Positions 32,250 through 41,514 of a stretch of DNA of 64,000 nt are shown here, piece by piece. This stretch comes from Corynespora cassiicola. Lineage: Eukaryota; Ascomycota; Dothideomycetes; Pleosporales; Corynesporascaceae. Below the pieces are notes generated by a model that worked only from the letters and a program-made list of their open reading frames with translations, was not told the origin of the DNA and did no database searches. Position numbers and translations under genes: made by a program. How positions within the stretch are numbered: the first letter of the stretch is position 1; every line of letters starts with the position of its first letter. Location of the stretch: positions 3,410,001 through 3,474,000 of the forward strand of contig JAEUWY010000002.1 of NCBI GenBank assembly GCA_022059125.1, in the 5' to 3' direction.

Positions 32250-33846
32250 ATGTACCAGAATAACGGCGGCTCGCTCTCCGCAGAGGTAGGATGCCGCAGC
32301 CCACCCCCCCGCTGTGCCACGGCGACGCTGGCGAGTCCAGGGTCCCGAGGCAGCTATCGCACCATGTTGACGCATTCGCGATGCAGATGGCCGGGCTGGC
32401 GCCCATGGCCTCCCTCTCCACTGATCAAGCCGCCGAGCTCAACATGGGCCTCGACGACATGATGCAGATGGACATGGACCTCTCGCAACTCGACCCCGAC
32501 GCCCACAACCCCCACAACGCGACCCCCCAGGCCTACACGCCCTTTACCCAGCCACAGCTCAACTCAGCCGTGTCGTCGGGCACGCCCACCGATGTCTTCG
32601 CCATGAGCACCGGTCAGGACTCGTTGACGGGCGCCGGCGCGGGCCCGCTGCCCACGGGCTTTGGTGCCCCCAGCCTCAATCCCTCGGGCAGCACCCTCAC
32701 CGAGTTCACCAAGCGCCGCAACTGGTCGCAGCGCGTGCTCGAGGAGCTGCGCGATCTGCTGCACATCCTCACCCCCGATGGCCGCATCCTCTATGTGTCG
32801 CCGTCCTGCCGGACCCTCACTGGCTGGGAGCCCCAGCAGCTGCTCGGCCGCTTTGTGGGGGAGTTTATCCACCCCGACGACAGCGGAATTTTCGTCAAGG
32901 AGTTCAACGAGTCCATTGCGTCGGGCAACCCGCTGCGCTTCTTCTATCGCTTCCGCAAGATCGACGAGACGTGGGCCATCTTCGAGTCCCATGGCCACCC
33001 GCACCTGAGCTCCGACAACAGCACCTTTGCCCCTCCGAACGCCCTCAACTGCCGCGGCTTCTTCATGATGGCCCGCCCGTATCCGACCAAGAACGCCGCC
33101 CTCCTCGACTCCTTCCTCGAGCACAAGATCGAAAACGAGCGCTTGACTAAGCGGATAGCCGAGCTGAAACGCGAGGAGCAGGAGGAGGCAGAGGGCACCG
33201 AGAAGCAGTGGGCCTCCAAGGACACGCACACGTCCATCACGCCCTCCGATGGCCCAGGCCGCACAACAGACAGCGATGGCGCCTCTGCCGCATACAATGC
33301 TATGCCGCCACCTGCCAAGCCCGGCATCTCCAACACCGCCCTCACCCGCCAGAACCTCGACGAGGCCCTGGCTGCGAGCAAGCCTGACAGCATCAACGAC
33401 AAGATGGCACGCTACGAGGGCGCGACCCATCTGGAGACGATTGAGATGCTGACAGGTCTCCGCTACCGGGACGGAGAGCGCTCGCAGGGCATTAGCACTG
33501 GCGATGCGAGTCCGCTTTTGATACGAGGGGATGCTGGCATTCAGATTTCGCTAGACCGCGAAGGCAGGGTATCCGACAAAAAGAAGAAGCTGAAAATCGC
33601 CGACGAGTATGTGTGCACAGACTGCGGCACCCTAGATTCGCCGGAATGGAGAAAGGGGCCCAACGGGCCAAAAACCCTGTGCAATGCCTGCGGGTGTAAG
33701 CATTCTTCTGCATACCCGTAAATCAGTAGACCAACTGCTAACAAACACTAGTGCGGTGGGCAAAGAAGGAAAAGAAGAGGCAGAGCGCTGCCGGTCTTGC
33801 CCACACCCCAGCATTACCAATGCATACAAGCACAAACAGCAGCTAA
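32250..33846 (+). CDS. wc-2: White collar-2-like PAS/GATA transcription factor
   Basis: Model: exons 32250..32285, 32387..33695 and 33752..33846; 479 aa. An Asp/Met-rich N-terminus ([15 protein letters not shown]) precedes a PAS domain at about 125-235 ([26 protein letters not shown]). After a variable Ser/Pro-rich linker comes a GATA-type zinc finger with Cys422, Cys425, Cys444 and Cys447 (C-x2-C-x18-C-x2-C) and the basic tail [12 protein letters not shown]-2 pairs with WC-1 as the white collar complex, the nuclear blue-light and clock regulator. The last intron (56 bp, GTAAGC, TGCTAAC, CACTAG) splits the finger just after its fourth Cys; it is certain because it restores [10 protein letters not shown]. 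The first exon is less sure: translation could begin at 32387, or unspliced at 32291. No LOV-type photosensor is present, as expected for WC-2. Confidence 0.9.
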
Positions 33847-34487
33847 TGACTGGCTACCCTAACATTCTTCCTAGATTTTTTTCATCGAATCTGCCGTTTC
33901 GCACTGGGCCCAGTGACGACCCGTAGGTTCTGGTTCTGCTACCGGGAGGATCAGAATGGTTTACACTACTTTTTCCCCTTACCTCTGGAGTTACGAATGA
34001 GTTTGGAGCACAGGTTGAAAAACATGGGCGGCACATATCATATCCTTTTATTTTTATCAACGTACTTTTGGGACATAGATCACGAGTTGATGATGATAAT
34101 ACCATTTGGCACTGGCATTGACTCGGAATGAAATAATACCTGATAGCAGAGCGTTGTCTGTGACAATGTCCACTTTGAGCGAGCGACACTGACCTGACCC
34201 ACATTCTTGTGCGAGTCCAGACTATCTTTTCGTATCCACGGCGTAGTTGGAAACACTAGGGGGCCAATGGCAGGCTGCCCCGGTTTGGAAAGGTATGCAG
34301 TTGTACGTGACAGGGGGCAAGCCCCTAGTTCCCTGGGGTTGCTTACCCATTCTTGACCCAGACCCGACACATCAACAGGCCGATGAAAAGGTATATTGCA
34401 ATTGCTCTCCGCCCCATCTGGATTCTAGACATTGTAATTACTTTGCCAGTCCCGCACTTTCCCAGTCTCACACCCCACAGAGAAACC
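33847..34487. other. Intergenic
   Basis: About 640 bp: the 3' region of WC-2 and the 5' region of the next gene. An open frame extends upstream of 34488 to 34353 but looks like untranslated leader. Nothing else recognised. Confidence 0.45.
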
Positions 34488-35813
34488 ATGCTTCATTCCC
34501 CACAAACTCCTCCAAACACCTTCGTCACAGACCCCAACATACAAACTAAGTTCTACGACCTGGAAGTCGGGAAAGGATTTGAAGACGTGCTGGCTATGTT
34601 ACTACAGAGAGGCATCGCCGGAATCCACGGCTCAAACCCTCACACGCTTGTCAACGTACGCACTGCAGGGGATGACAGCCATATCCGCCCATTGTCTCCC
34701 TCTACCGACAAGTCCTGGGGGCAGGAAGGCCACATTCACGACCCATTTTATCATCAAGAAGATTACACCGACACTTGCCTTCCATCCACTCCAACACCAA
34801 TCCGTTGGCAACCTCAAACCTATACTTCATCCTACTACTATCAGAGCTTGCCTTCCTCTCCACCCGCGGACACGCCTTCCACCTCCTCCGTTAGCTCCCA
34901 AATTCTCTGGCCAGAACACTACGGAGACTCATGGCCCGACCTCGATCTCATCGACACCTCCGAGGACGAGGAAGACATTCGCTATTCCTCCTTCCCCGTC
35001 CCACCCACCAACACGGCCAACGCCAGCGCGAGCACCAGCACCCCCAACCTCGTCCCCCAAGCCCTCCCCTGGGACTTCAGTCCCTGCAAATTCAACCCCA
35101 CAAAGCCGCTCCCCGCACTCGAAAGCGAGTCTCCGTCCCCCAGCCCCGCCTCCTCACCAACCAGCTCCTCATTCAGCTGCATGCCCCTCCCCCTTCACCC
35201 ACCCCGCACCGCCACCGTCCCCTCCCGAAAACCCTTTTTCCCCCTCGACGCAATCCACCGCTACGCATCCGCCGATTCGCTACGCCGCAGCAGTGCGTGC
35301 GCTGACTTTGACTCCGCGTCCTCCTCGTCCGCTTCGTCGTCGTCTTCATCGTCGTCGACTGCGCACGCCTCGGTGAGATCGATTCACTACGAGGACACGT
35401 TCTTCGGTCCCATGCCTACGCCCATCTTGTACGTTGAAGCGTCGGGGCGGTACAAGCTGAAGCGCCGACTCGAAGACGGGGATGGGGACGCCAATGGGGC
35501 GGAATGGAAGGGCGGGTGGAGGTTTCCGGTTAGGAAGAGGGAGAGTGGTGGGGAGGTGGAGGCAGAGAGGGAGGAGGAGAAGTGTCTGCCTAAGAAGAAG
35601 AGGTTTTTGCTGCCGTTTTCGCTGTTTGGGGGGTCGGGTTTGGCGGGGAAGGAGGGGAGGGGTAGGGCGGAGGCGAAGGAGGTAATGAAGCAGGAAGGGA
35701 TGAGTGTCAAGGGGGAGGAGAGAGCGAAGAGACATAGGGGGGTTGCGCAGTTTTTGACGGTACCGGCTGCGCTTTTGATTCAGAGGCGTGGGGAGGCGAG
35801 GGGGAGGGAATAG
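34488..35813 (+). CDS. Hypothetical Ser/Pro-rich protein with basic C-terminal region
   Basis: 441 aa, single exon, starting at an ATG in good context (gaaaccATG); an upstream in-frame Met at 34353 would add 45 residues. I recognise no domain. Residues about 1-45 look folded (FYDLEVGKGFEDVLAMLLQR). Then comes a long region rich in Ser, Pro and Thr with an acidic patch (LIDTSEDEEDI), poly-Ser around residues 280-300, and a strongly basic C-terminal third with KKKR and KRHR clusters that could act as nuclear localisation signals. Base use flips from pyrimidine-rich to purine-rich codons at about 35.4 kb. Intrinsic disorder and a nuclear role are inferences. The open frame is long and keeps coding-like bias, so it is probably real. 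Confidence 0.6.
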   Translation: MLHSPQTPPNTFVTDPNIQTKFYDLEVGKGFEDVLAMLLQRGIAGIHGSNPHTLVNVRTAGDDSHIRPLSPSTDKSWGQEGHIHDPFYHQEDYTDTCLPSTPTPIRWQPQTYTSSYYYQSLPSSPPADTPSTSSVSSQILWPEHYGDSWPDLDLIDTSEDEEDIRYSSFPVPPTNTANASASTSTPNLVPQALPWDFSPCKFNPTKPLPALESESPSPSPASSPTSSSFSCMPLPLHPPRTATVPSRKPFFPLDAIHRYASADSLRRSSACADFDSASSSSASSSSSSSSTAHASVRSIHYEDTFFGPMPTPILYVEASGRYKLKRRLEDGDGDANGAEWKGGWRFPVRKRESGGEVEAEREEEKCLPKKKRFLLPFSLFGGSGLAGKEGRGRAEAKEVMKQEGMSVKGEERAKRHRGVAQFLTVPAALLIQRRGEARGRE

Positions 35814-36464
35814 GAAGGACGAGTGTGAGCGGTGGAGGACGACAGGTGTAATGATCTGAAATGTTGTATGCTTTTAGCTGAGATGCTTATCCGACTGTAG
35901 CCAGTATTTTCCTTTGTTATGCTAGAATATCATATAGCTTCCATGCTCTCTTTTGTGCACTAAGTAATGCTTCATTGCCTAATTCTGCCTGTGTTCACTT
36001 AGATCAGCGGCAACGGTGACAGAAAATGACTACGGTGGAGGCTGTTATAGCCCTAAATATCGATGCGATAAGCTGCATGATTGATGATACAGCTCGATGG
36101 AAAGGGCTTAATTGATGGGGCTGGGCCTTTTCTACGCGTAGAATCTCAAACTGATCTTGGGACATTCAGAGCAAGCTGCGCTGTTGCCATGACTGCAATC
36201 CATATGTTTTGCTCCGATCGATGCGTCGGAGCAATCGTCAGGGAAACTTTTCGTTTATTGGCATGTCACTGGTGCAGGTATGACGTTATCACAGCTGAGA
36301 CGCGGGTCGCGTCTGTCCTGGGCATGACATACGAACTCACGTGCCTCTTCATCTGGTTCCCCACATCAGAGGCAGCATCGTATTTCGCATTCAGACCGCG
36401 ACAAGATATTCAGCATCGTCTTGTGTTCAGCACGCATTCATCAACCGCCCATATCCAATTCACA
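35814..36464. other. Intergenic
   Basis: About 650 bp between two same-strand genes. The glycosylase open frame extends upstream to 36081, but those residues (Cys/Trp/Phe-rich, no match to the family) look like translated leader. Nothing else recognised. Confidence 0.45.
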
Positions 36465-37436
36465 ATGGCACGAACACGATCGGCAAAGGCGCGAGCTGAG
36501 GACCAAGCCACCAAGCTTATTGCAACCGATGTTCAGCGGGATCCAACGTCAACCCCACCACCAGCATCCTCATTCAAAGGCCAATTGGCAAAATTCCAAT
36601 ACTCCAGTGCTTCCATAGGGACCGAGAATGCAACCTCAGAGTCGGACACTATACCGCGCTCCACGAAGCGGGCCCGCGCCGTGACAATCGCCACCGAACC
36701 TACCTCCGCAATGCCCTCCCCCCGCCCCAAGAAGAAGCGCAAGCCCAGCAAGTACGCCGACCCGTCCAAGTACGCCCACCTCTCCCCACTGGTTGACATC
36801 CTCGAGCCGAACCTAATCTGCGTCTTCGTGGGCACCAACCCTGGGGTGCAAACCGCAACGGCGGGCCATGCTTATGCCCACCCATCGAACCACTTCTGGA
36901 GGCTCCTGCACGCTTCGGGCCTTACGGATCGACGGCTCAAGCCCGAAGAAGACAGGAGCCTACCTGCCCGGTACTGCATGGGAAACACCAACATTGTAGA
37001 TCGGCCGTCGAAGGATGCGGCAGAGCTTTCCAAAGAGGAGATGGCAGCAGGAACCGCAAACCTCGACGCCAAGTTCCTCAAGTACAAGCCAGAGGCCGTG
37101 TGTATAGTGGGCAAAGGCATCTGGGAGGCCATTTGGCGATATCGGCATGGGCGCAACCCCAAGCCGGCAGAGTTCAAGTATGGGTGGCAGGACGAGGAGC
37201 ACAACATGGGCAAGGCCGCAGACGGCACGGAAGAGGTGGATGCGAATGGGGAGGTGTGGAATGGGGCCCGCGTGTTCGTCACGACATCGACGAGCGGGCT
37301 TGCCGCCAGCCTGAAGCCCGCCGAGAAAGAGGCGATCTGGAAACCGTTTGGCGCGTGGGTGCAGAAGAGGAGAGCCGAAAGAGGTCTTAGAGCGGGAGTC
37401 ATTGACGCTGCCAATACAGCGGGAGCTATCGAATAG
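36465..37436 (+). CDS. G/T mismatch-specific thymine/uracil DNA glycosylase (TDG/Mug family)
   Basis: 323 aa from MARTRSAKAR; the start was chosen because the following basic N-terminus fits nuclear TDGs and the upstream frame does not. A flexible tail with KKKRKPSKY precedes the glycosylase fold (about 105-310). Motif 1 is VFVGTNPG, where the Asn is the water-activating residue of the GINPG motif; Thr replaces the usual Ile. GHAYAHPSNHFWRLL follows, as in TDG/Thp1, and MGNTNIVDRPS matches the TDG strand motif. The C-terminal VTTSTSGLAAS takes the place of the MPSSSAR loop that intercalates into DNA. The enzyme removes T or U (and damaged pyrimidines) from mispairs with G, starting base excision repair in the nucleus. 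It lies 9 kb from RAD50, but I see no sign that the two are co-regulated. Confidence 0.88.
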   Translation: MARTRSAKARAEDQATKLIATDVQRDPTSTPPPASSFKGQLAKFQYSSASIGTENATSESDTIPRSTKRARAVTIATEPTSAMPSPRPKKKRKPSKYADPSKYAHLSPLVDILEPNLICVFVGTNPGVQTATAGHAYAHPSNHFWRLLHASGLTDRRLKPEEDRSLPARYCMGNTNIVDRPSKDAAELSKEEMAAGTANLDAKFLKYKPEAVCIVGKGIWEAIWRYRHGRNPKPAEFKYGWQDEEHNMGKAADGTEEVDANGEVWNGARVFVTTSTSGLAASLKPAEKEAIWKPFGAWVQKRRAERGLRAGVIDAANTAGAIE

Positions 37437-38916
37437 AAGATGACATCGGCCCGAGCGGTTATCATCCAGGACCAGCTTGCAAGCCACCTACATTGCCCAG
37501 GAGTGCCAGTTTTTTTTTTCCCCTCTGCATGCTTCATTTCGGCGAAAGTACTGCCGGTCCCGAACATTCTCCTTTGGCCTGCAATCTGACCTGGCCCGAC
37601 CTTATTCCCGTAGTGTCCCATGGCGTGTGGCGGACGCAGCGCCTTCACCTACCCTTTTTGTGCCAGCGCGCAGTCATAGCAGTTCCCACTGGCACAGCCA
37701 CTCGTCGTGGTGCGATGCCACGATGACCCTGTAGCGGATGCTGAGGGTGCTAACAGGCAATACGGTGGCCGTCGAAACTAGGTCACGCTAAGTGGCAGCT
37801 GGCGGCGCGCTTAATCATGCCCTGGGGCTTTGTACTATCCGGCCAAGACCGTGTCGCCGGCTTTTCGGCACGCCTCTGAACCTCATCTCATGTGCATGAT
37901 TGCTACATCTGGCTGCACAAACGACTCTTTGGCGCTCGCAATCGACTGCCTGGAAACAGGATGGTCACGTACAGGATGACCATGGCTGTCATGTTCACAT
38001 CTGAGACAGCTGAGGTTGGAGGTAGAGGGGAGAGCGGGTTGTGACCGAGCAGGACGAGTGTGCAGTGTGGGCGCGCATGGGCGCTCTCCTCGCACATGCA
38101 GGACGTGCAGCAAACAAATCATGCGCCTCAGTTCCAAGACATGGACATACGCGTACTGCAGGGAAATGCGACGATAGTGGCTTGGATCCTCCGTCGAGCT
38201 GGTCCCACAACCCATGTGGCGCCGGCAAACAGGCGGCTGGTGGGTGGGCTCTCCCTCCCATGGCCGCTATCGTCGCTGAGCGAGGCACGCCCTCGCGGCG
38301 ATGCGCCGACTGTTCCAGGGATTGCCGCCTGTGCGCGCCCTGCCCGTACACCTGGCACCTTTTTGCGCATGGCTCCAAGCGCAAAGAAGGAAGGGAACGG
38401 ACTGGCAGCCAGTCGTTTTGGGGGAGGAAAGGAATGGCCTGGGTGGGTAGCAGTGCCGTTGGCCCATGCATCATCAGCGCAGCAGTGACAGCCACGAGCC
38501 TCCCCTCCCGGCGCGCCATTGCCGTGCAAAACCCGCCGATCCAGTCCTGAGCCCATTATCCAGGACTCCATCAGAGAGTTTGTAAAAAAAATAAGCCCCT
38601 AAGCCCCAAACCTAAACGTGTTCAGCGCCGCGAACCCTTTTTCCTTCTATTTCATAAAGAGCCGCTCGCCTCTCCTCCACACACCACCTGTGGCTCGTTA
38701 CCCCGTTTAAACCCTTGGACCCAAATCCCGCACCACCACAATCTCTCCAGCCTCTTCTGCTACCCTAACTCAGCCTCTTCTCAGTTCGCTGCCACACCTA
38801 ACCCACCGCCTAACGCTCTCACCAGCCACGACTCGAGCTTAATTTCAACGTCGTCCCATCGACACCACCGCGCCTTTCGATTTTTTTTTTAAAAAAAACC
38901 TCGACACCGAGAAAAA
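37437..38916. other. Intergenic, GC-rich
   Basis: About 1.5 kb with overlapping open frames on both strands (up to 174 codons) that show no domain and mirror one another, so I treat them as chance. The right part is pyrimidine-rich and leads into the promoter and leader of the CYSTM gene. Confidence 0.5.
38881..38898. repeat. T10A8 homopolymer palindrome in a 5' leader
   Basis: Ten T followed directly by eight A, an 8+8 perfect inverted repeat, 18 bp before the start codon of the CYSTM gene. It could be a nucleosome-depleting element or form a weak hairpin in the leader RNA. Confidence 0.7.
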
Positions 38917-39407
38917 ATGTCCTATCCTCAGCCTCAGCAGCAGGGATACTATGGCCCTCCCCCGGCCGGCGGCCAGTACGGACAGTACCCTCCTCCCCAG
39001 CAGCCCGTACGTTTTTTTCTTCTGCCCTCTAAATCTTCAAATTCAGAGGTGGAGTGGTTGCGACGCCACACCTCAATCCGATGGCGCGACGACGACCAAC
39101 GGTGCAAAACAAGACGCCCAAAAAAGCTAACGCGCGCTCTCGACACAGATGTACTACGCTCCAGCCCAAGCCCCACCTCCGCAGGAGGAGAAGAAGGACC
39201 GTGGATGTCTGGCCGCCTGGTAAGTTCCATCCCTCGCTCGTCCCGACAACTTCGCGATGCGACCGTTTGTCGGGCGCCCCAATGCCTTTTTCTCGAGCGT
39301 AGGAAAGCTGACGAGTGGGGAAAACTAGCTTGGCCACGCTGTGCTGCTGCTGGCTCTGCGGTGAGACGTGCGAGTGCTGTCTAGACTGCTTCGATTGCTG
39401 TTGTTAG
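38917..39407 (+). CDS. CYSTM-type cysteine-rich transmembrane protein, three exons
   Basis: Exons 38917..39006, 39149..39219 and 39329..39407; 79 aa. Introns of 142 bp (branch AGCTAACG) and 109 bp (branch GCTGACG) are in phase. The N-terminal half is Pro/Gln/Tyr/Gly-rich and presumably disordered (SYPQPQQQGYYGPPP). After EEKKDRG the C-terminus becomes almost all Cys and hydrophobic: CLAACLATLCCCWLCGETC, then ECCLDCFDCCC. This is the layout of the CYSTM module: short tail-anchored proteins at the plasma membrane tied to stress tolerance in fungi and plants. The function here is inferred from that layout. The coding region is short and split, so single-frame gene finding misses it; the three joined exons together are convincing. 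Confidence 0.85.
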
Positions 39408-40255
39408 GCGTGCTTCTGATCATCGAGGTCACGATGGCTTCCTCTTTTTTTTTTGGTCCCCTCCCTTTCGGCGAGCGAGCGATGAACCGAGCGAGCGATG
39501 AACCGAGCCATCTCGATGGCCGGACGAGGGCGATGGGGTGGATACCGCCATTGCGATAATTGGGACGGAGGCGATGGATGGGATGGGCGGATATTGGTGG
39601 TGATGGATACCTATCTATGCGAGGGTGTGCATGTGGATGCGAAGGCATCACATCAGGCCCAGAAGACGATCACACGATCCTTTTTTCCTTTCTGTACTTC
39701 TCTTTCTTCCCTTATGGTCATGACTGGGAGGAAGCCGGAGTCACATCTCCCTCGTCCCACCTTTCCCCTTTTCGATTCCCCAAATGAATATTTTCACGCA
39801 CTCTGGAACAAACAGGATGGGACACGAGGTGGCTCGTCAAATTGTGTTTTTTTCCTTCTTGTTTTTTTGCTTAATTCTCTCTGGGATACACATGCAGACA
39901 TGTTCTTTCCTCCCAGCTTGTACAACGACAAGGGGAAAAGCTGCCCGGTGTGTTTCTTTCGGATTTGTCAATATAACTACTATTGTCTAAACGACGGAAT
40001 TCCAAGTTCGTTGAGGAAAAAAGATGTTACAATCCTTTCCCTTGCCCTGCCTACGCTATGCTTTGTGCTAACCTAACAACCCGAAAGACCAAGAGAGAAG
40101 GAAAAAAAAGAGGCCGAGGAACGAAAAACTACAGACACATCATCTCGGGAATGTGCAAAAAGCGGATGGTGAGTCGGCCGTTACAACTTGTACCTCGCGG
40201 GTTGCGGAAGTGGCGAGACACTGCCCAGATGGACCATATACTACAGCGACGTTTT
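39408..40255. other. Intergenic, convergent 3' ends
   Basis: About 850 bp between the convergent CYSTM and WW-domain genes. It contains their 3' untranslated regions and small chance frames only. Confidence 0.5.
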
Positions 40256-41514
40256 CTAGTCGTCGTAATTGTCCTCGAGCTGCTCCTGGTACTCTTCCTG
40301 CGCCTCGATCAACTCCTGGCGCGCCTCCTCCATGGACTCGCGGTCGCTACTTGAGATGGAGTCGCCGTCCGCATCGTGAGTGGGGACGGGAGGTGGTGGC
40401 GCGAAGGCGGGGTCGTCGTAGGGAGCAGGCTCATCGTAGGGGGCAGGAGCAGCTGCCGGCGGTGCGGCAGGCGGAGGAGCAGCCACGTACTGAGGCTGCG
40501 CCGCAGAGTGGCCATCGTCGGAGGAGTCATCGGCTGTGGGCGAGTTAGATTGCATGAACCAAAGTTCATTGTAGGGAAAACTTACCCATGGCGTGGCCGA
40601 TCAGGCCGCCGGCAAGAGCACCGGCAGCTACACCACCAACACCGGCGGCAGCGAGGGCGGCAGTGGAGTGACCCTTGTCCTTGTCCTTGTCCTTCTTCTC
40701 CCCCTTCTCATTGTAGTATCCACCCTGGTCGCCGTAAGGAGCACCGTGAGGAGCGCCATGGGGATCGCCGTGGCCATAGGCTCCTGGGTAGGCCTGGGGG
40801 TAGGTCTGCGGGTAGCCTTGAGGCGCATGTGTGTTTCCAAAGAGTGAGCGGTCACCCTCCTGTCCCGGGGGAGGTCCACCGTAGGGCGATGGTGCGCCAT
40901 AGGGAGCTGGAGGCCCTCCGTGGGGAGGAGGAGCATATGGGCCTTGCGGGGCGGGAGACGCGGCGGGTGGATCCCACTGAGAGCGGCCAGTGGCCTGCTC
41001 GAGATAGTACCACTTTTGGCTGTTCTGGTCAAACTGCGCCGTCCAGCCAGGAGGCATCGGCGGCGGGGCGCCGTAAGGGGCAGGAGGGCCCTGAGGAGGC
41101 GGGGTGGGAGCATGCTGGGGGACGTCCCATTGGGTGCGCCCAGTAGCTTGCTCTACATAGTACGAGCGCTGGCTGTTCTGGTCATACTGACTTATCCAGC
41201 CCGCGGGAAGCGGGGGCTGCTGGCCTCCGTACGGTGTGGGAGCGCTAGGGGGCGGAGGAGCCGAGCCGTAGCCTTGCTGGCCCTGCGGGGGGTACTGTCC
41301 ATGTGGAGCATGCTGGTCTGGCTGCTGGGAGTAGTACCCGCCCTGCGGTTCAGAAAACGAACGCTCGCCGTGGGATTCTGGAGACAAGATCAGAAAGTGT
41401 GTGAACATGGGCTTCGCGTGAAGACTTACCACTGGGCTTGTCTTCCTTCTTCTCTTCGGGCTTCTTGTCATCGTCGTCCATCAACTCCTTCATCTTTTTC
41501 TTGAGGAAATCCAT
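40256..41514 (-). CDS. Tandem WW-domain protein with glycine-zipper segment, three exons
   Basis: Exons 41514..41430, 41377..40586 and 40533..40256; 384 aa; both introns are 52 bp and in phase. The charged N-terminus (MDFLKKKMKELMDDDDKK) is followed by Gln/Pro/Gly/Tyr-rich linkers and two WW domains: Trp89..Trp112 (AGWISQYDQ...GRTQWDVP) and Trp140..Trp163 (PGWTAQFDQ...GRSQWDPP). Each has the first Trp, the aromatic pair and the last Trp-Asp, but the final Pro is preceded by V or P. After a Pro/Tyr/Gly-rich stretch comes an Ala/Gly-rich glycine zipper (about 270-292, AGVGGVAAGALAGGLIGHAMG), which in other proteins packs in membranes or oligomers, and an acidic C-terminus with a short helical EARQELIEAQEEYQEQ. 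WW domains bind Pro-rich ligands such as PPxY. The partner and role are unknown. Confidence 0.85.

Noticed and set aside
31492..32289. 265-codon plus-strand frame over the RAD50 start and promoter
   Set aside because: Overlaps RAD50 antisense and then the shared promoter; no domain and no sensible end relative to WC-2.
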